Shown: one piece after another, positions 6,023 through 11,457 of the stretch
Numbering within the stretch: the stretch's first letter is position 1
How the letters are laid out: every line of letters begins with the position of its first letter
From: Clostridia bacterium
GTDB taxonomy: Bacteria; Bacillota_A; Clostridia; Oscillospirales; CAG-272
NCBI GenBank assembly: GCA_017652965.1
Contig: JAGBZZ010000038.1
Coordinates: 1 to 11,906 of the forward strand
Direction of reading: 5' to 3'
DNA: 11,906 nt
Made by a program: the position numbers and the translations under genes
Notes under the pieces: model-generated
The model's database searches: none
Told to the model about the DNA's origin: nothing
The model's input: only the letters and a program-made list of their open reading frames with translations

Positions 6023-7129
6023 TTACAGGCAGGAATACAGGACGTTGCGCAGTCTCGGCGTGTGATAGTCGTTATGCGGGGAGGAGACGTAGCGGGCGTG
6101 GAACATCGAGATGCCGTTCTTGGGATCCGACAGGATGATACAGCCGCAAGCGCCGTCCCAGCCAAATTCACCGATCGGGGAGTTGCCAAGGGCGGGGTCT
6201 GCCATGGTTCTGACACCGTAGCCGTAGCGGTAGCCGGCCTTCATCAAATAGTCAAAGATGGGGTAATCGACCGCAGGGGTGCGAAGCATGTCGATGGTAG
6301 CGGGGGAGAGGATGCGTGCGCCGCTTTTGCCCACGCCGCCCATGGCAAGGGCATCGGCCAGCAGGCGGTAGTCCTTCGGGGTGGTGATCAGGCCTGCCCC
6401 ACCGCTTTCAAACTCTGTGCCAAGCTGATAGACACAGGAGAAGGGACGGGGGGTATAGGCACCGGTCTCCTCGTTCACGGTGTAGGGGCTCACACAGCGA
6501 TGCTCCTGCCCCGCAGGGACAGAGAAGCCGGTCTCGGTCATGCCAAGCGGCAAAAGGATCTCCTCGCGCAGATAATCGCCGAAGGAGCGACCCGAGATCA
6601 CCTCCACAATAGCGCCCAGCACGTCGTGCGAAAGGCTGTACTGGAAGGAGGTGCCGGGGTCAAAGGAAAGCGGATCCTTGGCCAGTGACCGCATGGTGGC
6701 CACGGTGGGCATGGCGCCGTTCGTCTCCTTCTTAAGCTCCTCAAAGGCCGGCCAGGTGCTCATATACCGCAGGCCGCTTGTCATGGTGAAGAGGTGCCCG
6801 ATAGTCATGACGGTGTTGGCAGGGCGGATCTCGCGGGTCACGGGATCTCTGACGGTCAGCTCGGCATATTCGGGCAGGAATTCCGAGACAGGGGTGTGCA
6901 TCAGAAATTTGCCGCGCTCAAACAGCCGCATCGCCGCGACCGCAGTCAGCACCTTGGTGCAGGAATAGATGTGATAAAAGCCGTTTTCCTTGACACGGGC
7001 CCCGGTCTCCGGGTTGTCATAGCCGGCAAGATGGTGAAAGATCACCTCGTGATCCTTCATGACATAGGTCTCGGAGAAGGGGGTCTTCCATTGGGTATCG
7101 AGAAATTCGCGCAGAAGTGTGAAATCCAT
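6023..7129 (-). CDS. Serine hydrolase of the beta-lactamase/esterase-VIII fold
   Basis: This 368-residue member of the class C beta-lactamase-like superfamily has nucleophile S56 and base K59 in SCTK (SxxK). The second motif is YSL (164-166, the YxN position), followed by SHDVLG, and MTSGL (116-120) is also typical. The third motif, KTG in beta-lactamases, appears to be replaced by GWDGACG (323-329). Family VIII carboxylesterases such as EstB have a similar W-x-G, so an esterase or amidase is more likely than a beta-lactamase. No signal peptide or membrane anchor is visible, which argues for a cytoplasmic enzyme. AGGAG lies 8 nt before the ATG. The polA stop codon is only 24 nt upstream, so it is probably the last gene of the polA transcript. 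The substrate is unknown. Confidence 0.88.
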   Translation of the reverse strand: MDFTLLREFLDTQWKTPFSETYVMKDHEVIFHHLAGYDNPETGARVKENGFYHIYSCTKVLTAVAAMRLFERGKFLMHTPVSEFLPEYAELTVRDPVTREIRPANTVMTIGHLFTMTSGLRYMSTWPAFEELKKETNGAMPTVATMRSLAKDPLSFDPGTSFQYSLSHDVLGAIVEVISGRSFGDYLREEILLPLGMTETGFSVPAGQEHRCVSPYTVNEETGAYTPRPFSCVYQLGTEFESGGAGLITTPKDYRLLADALAMGGVGKSGARILSPATIDMLRTPAVDYPIFDYLMKAGYRYGYGVRTMADPALGNSPIGEFGWDGACGCIILSDPKNGISMFHARYVSSPHNDYHTPRLRNVLYSCL

Positions 7130-7137
7130 TGTTGTAT

Positions 7138-7142
7138 CTCCT
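7138..7142 (-). promoter_or_regulatory. Ribosome binding site of the serine hydrolase gene
   Basis: AGGAG lies 8 nt before the ATG at 7129, in the 24-nt gap after polA. No promoter fits in this gap, which supports co-transcription with polA. Confidence 0.75.
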
Positions 7143-7153
7143 AATCGTGATTG

Positions 7154-9685
7154 TTATGAAAGCCAGCTTGTGCCAACCGAAACCTCAACGGTCAGCGGGA
7201 CAGAAAGCGAGGCGACCCCCTCCATCTCCTCACGGAGGATCGCGGCGGCGCGCTCGGCATCCCTTTTGTGCGCTTCAATGATCAGCTCGTCATGCACCTG
7301 CAGGATAAGGCGGGCATCCAACCCCTCCTCATGCAGGCGGCGCGCGGTAGAGATCATGGCCAGCTTGATGATATCGGCCGCCGTCCCCTGCAGGGGGCTG
7401 TTGCGGGCGGCACGCTCACCGAATTGGCGCGTCGGATATTGCGGGGCGGAAAGCTCGGGGATATAGCGGCGGCGGCCAAACAGGGTCTCGGTGTAGCCGG
7501 TTTCCTTGGCGGCGGCTACCACACCGTCGAGATAGTCCTTAACGCTGGGAAATTCGGCAAAGTAGGATTCGATATAGCGCTTGGCATCGGCATTCGAGAT
7601 CCCAAGGTCGGCGGCCAGCGAGAAGGCGGAGATGCCGTAGATGATGCCAAAGCTTACCGCCTTGGCACGCTTGCGCAGCTCGGGCGTGACGGCCTCCTCC
7701 GGAATTCCGAAGGCGCGGGAGGCGGTACGGGTATGGATGTCCGCTCCCTCCCGGTAGGCGTCGATCATGGTCTCGTCCCCGGACATGTGGGCAAGCAGGC
7801 GAAGCTCGATCTGTGAGTAGTCGGCATCGATCAGCAGGTAGTCCGGGCTCTTGGTAACGAAATACCGGCGGAACTGCTTGCCAAGCTCGGTGCGGATAGG
7901 GATGTTTTGCAGGTTGGGCTCGGCGGAGGAGAGCCGCCCCGTGGTGGTCACGGCCTGCTTCAGGTCACTGTGAATGCAGCCCTGCCCGTCGGCGGCACGC
8001 AAGAGCCCCTGTGCATAGGTAGAGCGCAGCTTGGTCAGCTGGCGGAAATCAAGCACCGCCTCCACGATCGGGTGGTACGGGCGGACGGCCGCCAGCACGT
8101 CGGCATCGGTGGAATATGCGGCCTCCGGCTTTTTGCGCTTGGGGTAGGGAAGGCCGAGGCGGTCAAACAGTACCTCGCCAAGCTGCTTCGGGGAATTGAT
8201 GTTAAAGGCAATGCCTGCCATATCGGTGATGCTGTCTGCCGCGCGGTCTGCGGCATCGGCCAGGGCGCGGTCAAAGGCCGCAAGCCCTTCGGTGTCTACG
8301 TAGAAGCCGGCGGCCTCCATATCGGCAAGCACCGGGGCAAGGGGCAGCTCGATGCGCTCAAGAACGCGAGCGGTGCCGGCCTCCTCCAGACGCTCCATGA
8401 GAAGCGTGCCGAGCGCGTGCAGATGATGGGCGGTCGGCGCCCCTTCTGTTACGGTGCGCCCGAGGTAGGAGAGAATGCAGGCGGCCTCACTGCCTACGTG
8501 CCCGCCGTCGCGGGCATCGACGTAAGCGGCCAGCATCACGTCGTACAAGGGGCGAGCGGGGCGGATCCCCTCGCGGTGCAAAAGATGGTACCAGGCCTTG
8601 GCATCGTAAACGATGGGGGCGTTTTCAAAAAGCGGTGCGATCCCCGAGAGCGCCCCGCGATAAAGAAACGCCTCGCCTTCCTTGGCAACGGCGATCCCGT
8701 CCTCGGTGAGGGAGAGGGCAAGCGTGCCGCTAAGAGAAAGGATCTCGTCGGCCGTGGCCTCGCGGTAGGTCGGATCCTCGGTGACACACGCACAGGCGGC
8801 CTTACCACTGCAGTCCGGCCGCAGGCCGAGACGGGTGATCAGCTGCAAAAGCTCGTATTTCACAAGAACGCCGTAAAGCTCGGTCTCCCGTGCGCAAACG
8901 CCGTCAAAGGCAAGCTCGTCAAGCGTCGTCTTTATCGGGGCGGCAGTATCGATGGTGGCGAGAAAGCGCGAGAGATAGGCGTTTTCCTTATCACGGAGAA
9001 GCTTTTCGCGCACGCCCTTTGTGATGGAGGGATCCTCGATCGATTCGTAGACCCGGTCAAGGCTTCCGAAATCCCCGATCAGCTTATAGGCGGTCTTTTC
9101 GCCGACTCCTGCGACTCCGGGGATGTTATCCGAGGAGTCACCCATCAGCGCCTTGGCCTCCACAAGCCCCGACGGGGGGAAACCGTATTTCTCGGTAAAG
9201 GTGGCGCTGTCATAGCAAACGGTTTCCTTATTGCCGATCAGAAGAACGCGGATACGGTCGTCGATCAGCTGCAAAAGGTCGCGGTCGCCGGTCAGGATAT
9301 AAGCCTCGGTGTCCTCGGTCGTGTGTGCCAGCTGCGCCAGCGTCCCCTGTAGGTCATCGGCCTCGTAGCCCTCAAGCTCCACCGCGCGGATTCCCATGGC
9401 CTCCAGGCACTCCTTGGTATAAGGGAACTGCTCGCGCAGCTCGTCGGGGGAGGGCTTGCGGTTGGCCTTGTAAGGCTCGTAAGCCTTTTTGCGGAAGGTG
9501 GGGGCGGGCAGGTCAAAGGTCACGGCCATGTAATCCGGCTTGACGGCATCAATATGGCGCAGAAGGATCTGAAAGAATCCAAAAAGGGCGTTGGTGTTGC
9601 GCCCGTCCTTGGTGGTCAGCGGGCGGATCCCGTAAAAGGCACGGTTCAGCGTGCTGTTACCGTCAACGATCAGTAGCTTCTTCAT
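7154..9685 (-). CDS. polA: DNA polymerase I
   Basis: Pol I fills gaps and removes RNA primers during lagging-strand synthesis and repair. The 843-residue protein has a complete 5' nuclease domain (about 1-290): D8 in VDGN, D58, E108/D110/D111 in YEADD, D134/D136 in TGDRD, and D183/D186 in MGDSSDNIPG. The middle domain (about 300-440) lacks the DxE motif of an active 3'-5' exonuclease, so proofreading is probably lost, as in Bacillus Pol I. The polymerase domain has motif A DYSQIELR (622-629), motif B R671/K675/F679/Y683 in RKRAKAVSFGIIYG, and motif C VHDE (797-800), so it should be active. The start at 9685 is chosen because the protein opens with MKKLLIVDGN and AAGGAG lies 7 nt upstream. A longer in-frame extension to 9856 is low-complexity and lies inside the membrane gene. 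polA overlaps that gene by 23 nt. Confidence 0.98.
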   Translation of the reverse strand: MKKLLIVDGNSTLNRAFYGIRPLTTKDGRNTNALFGFFQILLRHIDAVKPDYMAVTFDLPAPTFRKKAYEPYKANRKPSPDELREQFPYTKECLEAMGIRAVELEGYEADDLQGTLAQLAHTTEDTEAYILTGDRDLLQLIDDRIRVLLIGNKETVCYDSATFTEKYGFPPSGLVEAKALMGDSSDNIPGVAGVGEKTAYKLIGDFGSLDRVYESIEDPSITKGVREKLLRDKENAYLSRFLATIDTAAPIKTTLDELAFDGVCARETELYGVLVKYELLQLITRLGLRPDCSGKAACACVTEDPTYREATADEILSLSGTLALSLTEDGIAVAKEGEAFLYRGALSGIAPLFENAPIVYDAKAWYHLLHREGIRPARPLYDVMLAAYVDARDGGHVGSEAACILSYLGRTVTEGAPTAHHLHALGTLLMERLEEAGTARVLERIELPLAPVLADMEAAGFYVDTEGLAAFDRALADAADRAADSITDMAGIAFNINSPKQLGEVLFDRLGLPYPKRKKPEAAYSTDADVLAAVRPYHPIVEAVLDFRQLTKLRSTYAQGLLRAADGQGCIHSDLKQAVTTTGRLSSAEPNLQNIPIRTELGKQFRRYFVTKSPDYLLIDADYSQIELRLLAHMSGDETMIDAYREGADIHTRTASRAFGIPEEAVTPELRKRAKAVSFGIIYGISAFSLAADLGISNADAKRYIESYFAEFPSVKDYLDGVVAAAKETGYTETLFGRRRYIPELSAPQYPTRQFGERAARNSPLQGTAADIIKLAMISTARRLHEEGLDARLILQVHDELIIEAHKRDAERAAAILREEMEGVASLSVPLTVEVSVGTSWLS

Positions 9686-10562
9686 CGGTGTTCTCCTTCT
9701 CAGCGGGGATGGCAGGCGCCGGGGTCGCGGCAAAATCGGTCGCATAGGCGATCTCGGCCGTGCCCTCGCGTGAATGGGTGCAAAGCAGGGCAAAAAGGCG
9801 CGCCAGCGTGTAAAGGAACAGGGCAAGCGCCAAAAAGTCCTGCGCGGTGTTGCCAAGCAGAGGAGTACCGCGCACGGCGTGATAAATAAGATTAGGAAGA
9901 GAAAGGGTCGCCATCAGGATGGCGGTCATAACGGTGACGTAGCTGTGAAGCGCCCACTTGGCACGCCCCAGCGCAATGCGCGCCTCTCCAAGAAAGAAGA
10001 AGACCGCAAGCACCCAGGCGCACTGTGCCAGCACCTTGGCGGGGTTGTTGAGCATCATGGTGCCCTCAAAGTAGAGGTAGAGGGCATACAGGATCGCCAG
10101 TGCCGCCGAGGGGAGGGCGGTCATCGCCTTGGCCGTTCCGGTTGCCCCGGCGTGAAAGGCGTGCAGTACAAAATGCGCGGCTCCGCCAAGCGAGGCAAGG
10201 GTGCAGAGAATAGCAATGATCAACACTGCCACCCCCTCGGAAAAGGAGGAAAGTAGCAGGGTAACACCGAAAAATAGCATTACGATGGCTGTAAAAATAC
10301 CGGAAAACAGGGTGGGCAGATCACGGTAATCGGCAGTGAAAAGGAAAAAATCGCGCATCTCATGCGTGAAAATACCAAGCACGACCGCCACCCCGATCAA
10401 AAGGGCGGCACAGACGATCGGTAGAGTGTTGACGTTAAAGTAACGGGCGTCCGGGTCGTAGACCGTCAAAAGTGCCACTGTTCGTAAAAGGACGGTGATG
10501 ACTGATACGGTTGGTACGGTGAGGAAAAAGAGTAAATACAGGTGATGGTTCTTCTTTGCCAT
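9663..10562 (-). CDS. Predicted eight-helix integral membrane protein, function unknown
   Basis: I do not recognise a named family for this 299-residue protein. The hydrophobicity pattern shows about eight membrane segments, near residues 8-34, 45-66, 83-105, 108-134, 146-165, 177-198, 207-229 and 241-261. A hydrophilic tail of about 38 residues follows, rich in Ala, Pro, Glu and Asp. No catalytic motif, ATP-binding motif or metal site stands out. The start at 10562 follows AAGGAAG by 9 nt and begins MAKKNHH, a positively charged start that would stay in the cytoplasm. The stop codon lies 23 nt inside polA, so the two are co-transcribed and probably translationally coupled. It could be a transporter, a sensor or a structural membrane protein; the sequence does not say which. 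Confidence 0.85.
   Translation of the reverse strand: MAKKNHHLYLLFFLTVPTVSVITVLLRTVALLTVYDPDARYFNVNTLPIVCAALLIGVAVVLGIFTHEMRDFFLFTADYRDLPTLFSGIFTAIVMLFFGVTLLLSSFSEGVAVLIIAILCTLASLGGAAHFVLHAFHAGATGTAKAMTALPSAALAILYALYLYFEGTMMLNNPAKVLAQCAWVLAVFFFLGEARIALGRAKWALHSYVTVMTAILMATLSLPNLIYHAVRGTPLLGNTAQDFLALALFLYTLARLFALLCTHSREGTAEIAYATDFAATPAPAIPAEKENTDEEATDR
9693..9698 (-). promoter_or_regulatory. Ribosome binding site of polA inside the upstream gene
   Basis: AAGGAG lies 7 nt before the polA ATG at 9685, within the coding sequence of the membrane protein. It decides the polA start against the longer in-frame extension and suggests translational coupling. Confidence 0.85.
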
Positions 10563-10571
10563 AAGCGATTT

Positions 10572-10578
10572 CTTCCTT
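10572..10578 (-). promoter_or_regulatory. Ribosome binding site of the membrane protein gene
   Basis: AAGGAAG lies 9 nt before the ATG at 10562 and decides that start. Confidence 0.7.
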
Positions 10579-10622
10579 TTATATTATATAGGGGAGGTGT
10601 GCCATGCGGCTTTTTCGGTAGC

Positions 10623-10649
10623 ACAATAGTATTGTATCGCACAACTGTG
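10623..10649. repeat. Two palindromes in the polA-cluster upstream region
   Basis: ACAATAGTATTGT (10623-10635) is a perfect 13-bp palindrome around a central G. CACAACTGTG (10640-10649) is CACA-N2-TGTG. They lie close together on one side of the candidate promoter, where a dimeric repressor could bind. Confidence 0.4.
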
Positions 10650-10651
10650 AA
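10623..10651 (-). promoter_or_regulatory. Candidate promoter of the membrane protein-polA-hydrolase transcript
   Basis: On the minus strand, TTCACA (10651-10646) and TATTGT (10628-10623) are 17 bp apart, matching the consensus at five and four of six bases. A better -10, TATAAT (10588-10583), lies closer to the gene, but it has no matching -35 and would start the RNA almost at the Shine-Dalgarno. The assignment is therefore uncertain. The -10 of the candidate coincides with one half of a perfect palindrome, listed separately. Confidence 0.3.
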
Positions 10652-10797
10652 CATTCTGTAAACAAAAGGGGCGCAAAGCGGAAAAAAGAGTGTAAAGCCG
10701 GTAGAAAAGCCTTCAAAAAACATTTTTTGTGCAACATGAACAAAAACAGGGGAAAAAGTTCTACAAAATTTCTCTTACATTTTTTGGCGCTTCGGAC
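10652..10797. other. AT-rich spacer between divergent units
   Basis: This stretch separates the polA-cluster upstream region from the rpsJ promoter. It holds A- and T-tracts, including the perfect inverted repeat CAAAAAA/TTTTTTG with a 2-nt centre (10714-10729), and an A/T-rich segment just upstream of the rpsJ -35 that could act as an UP element. I see no gene in it. A 29-codon frame starting at 10736 has no ribosome binding site. Confidence 0.5.
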
Positions 10798-10826
10798 TTG
10801 CTTTTTTACTACCATTATTGTATAAT
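10798..10826 (+). promoter_or_regulatory. Sigma-A promoter of the S10 ribosomal operon
   Basis: TTGCTT (10798-10803) and a perfect TATAAT (10821-10826) are separated by 17 bp. The A/T-rich DNA upstream fits an UP element of a strong ribosomal promoter. The predicted start near 10833 gives a leader of about 227 nt before rpsJ, far longer than needed for translation. Confidence 0.85.
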
Positions 10827-10950
10827 AGTAGGGCTTGATGTGCGATGAAGCGGAAGGTTGCTATCGGCCCTGGATAGGGAATTTCCGCAGAGTATGTCCG
10901 AATAACCGGGCGAAGTCGTGCGTGATAGGGAACACGCCGCCTTGCCGTAC

Positions 10951-10984
10951 CCGGATTTGCCGCATGGCAGATCTGGTTTCTTTC
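10951..10984 (+). terminator. Possible attenuator hairpin in the rpsJ leader
   Basis: CCGGATTTGCC (10951-10961) pairs with GGCAGATCTGG (10966-10976) through 11 bp with two G-T wobbles and loop GCAT. It is followed by TTTCTTTC (10977-10984). The 5' arm overlaps CCCGG (10950-10954), which could instead pair with CCGGG (10906-10910), giving an alternative fold. The T-run is short and interrupted, so termination would be partial at best. Confidence 0.4.
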
Positions 10985-11042
10985 GGGGGAACGAAGGAAC
11001 GCACGGCAGGGTGTGAAAAAGACAGCCCTCCAAAAATATTAT

Positions 11043-11050
11043 AAAGGAGG
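11043..11050 (+). promoter_or_regulatory. Ribosome binding site of rpsJ, possibly sequestered
   Basis: AAAGGAGG lies 9 nt before the rpsJ ATG. A perfectly complementary CCTCC at 11027-11031, with a 14-nt AT-rich loop between, could hide it and lower initiation. Confidence 0.75.
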
Positions 11051-11059
11051 AATCCAAAC

Positions 11060-11368
11060 ATGGCAAACGCAAAAATCAGAGTCCGTCTCAAGAGCTATGA
11101 TCATACGCTGGTGGATGCCGCCGCGGCTAAGGTCGTGGAGGTCGCCAAGAGAAACGGCAGTGCTGTTTCCGGCCCCATTCCGCTGCCTACCGAGCGTGAG
11201 ATCGTTACCATCCTGCGCGCTGTCCACAAGTACAAGGATAGCCGTGAGCAGTTTGAGACCCGCACTCACAAGCGTCTGATCGACATTCTGAATCCCCAGT
11301 CGAAGACGGTCGAGGCCCTTATGGCCATCGAGCTGCCTGCCGGTGTCGAGATCGACATCAAGGCGTAA
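11060..11368 (+). CDS. rpsJ: Small ribosomal subunit protein S10
   Basis: S10 is a 30S head protein and, as NusE, a partner of NusB in transcription antitermination. The 102-residue length is exactly typical. Family features include [10 protein letters not shown] (6-15), the conserved VSGPIPLPT (36-44) and the extended-loop segment [11 protein letters not shown] (56-66). The start is supported by AAAGGAGG at 9 nt. It is the first gene of the S10 operon, transcribed from the promoter at 10798 through a long leader. rplC follows after 89 nt, the usual gene order. The str-operon genes tuf and fusA are not directly upstream; the polA cluster is. Confidence 0.99.
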   Translation: MANAKIRVRLKSYDHTLVDAAAAKVVEVAKRNGSAVSGPIPLPTEREIVTILRAVHKYKDSREQFETRTHKRLIDILNPQSKTVEALMAIELPAGVEIDIKA

Positions 11369-11457
11369 TCACTTAGTTTCCCAACCACTTCTTGTGGTCA
11401 AGTTGGCGTTCCGCTTGCGGAAAATTCAAAGCGTCAACCAATAACCAGGAGGAAAAA
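11369..11457 (+). promoter_or_regulatory. Structured rpsJ-rplC spacer
   Basis: This 89-nt gap holds ACCAC/GTGGT (11384-11398, loop TTCTT) and a nested element in which GTTGGCG (11402-11408) pairs with CGTCAAC (11432-11438) around a TTCCGC-TT-GCGGAA palindrome (11409-11422). CCAAC (11381-11385) could pair instead with GTTGG (11402-11406), so two folds compete. No T-run follows, so it is not a terminator; RNA processing, stability or translation control is possible. The rplC Shine-Dalgarno AGGAGG is at 11447-11452. Confidence 0.45.

Larger units (their letters stand above)
10833..11059 (+). ncRNA. Long structured leader of the S10 operon (candidate autoregulatory RNA)
   Basis: Hairpins visible in order are as follows. 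GCGGAA (10850-10855) pairs with TTCCGC (10883-10888); inside it CTATC (10861-10865) pairs with GATAG (10873-10877) across a symmetric internal loop. GCGTG/CACGC (10920-10937) has loop ATAGGGAA. An 11-bp stem (10951-10976) is followed by TTTCTTTC. CTTTCG/CGAAGG (10980-10997) has loop GGGGAA. CGCAC/GTGTG (11000-11015) comes next. CCTCC (11027-11031) can pair with the Shine-Dalgarno GGAGG (11046-11050). AGGGCT (10830-10835) could pair with AGCCCT (11024-11029), although the predicted start falls within that first arm. In E. coli the S10 leader is bound by L4, which causes attenuation and translational repression; a comparable role here is inferred. Confidence 0.65.

Noticed and set aside
7907..9352. 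481-codon open frame on the plus strand opposite polA
   Set aside because: It is a shadow of polA; the Gly-, Gln- and Lys-rich product has no domain features.
9686..9856. 57-residue N-terminal extension of polA
   Set aside because: The extension is Arg/Pro-rich low complexity inside the membrane gene, whereas MKKLLIVDGN is the normal Pol I start and has AAGGAG 7 nt upstream.
10594..10607. Sigma-54-like TGGCAC on the minus strand before the membrane protein gene
   Set aside because: The required GC-type -12 element (TTGCA/T) is missing at the correct spacing.
10736..10825. 29-codon frame on the plus strand upstream of rpsJ
   Set aside because: It has no ribosome binding site, is AT-rich and runs into the rpsJ -10 box.
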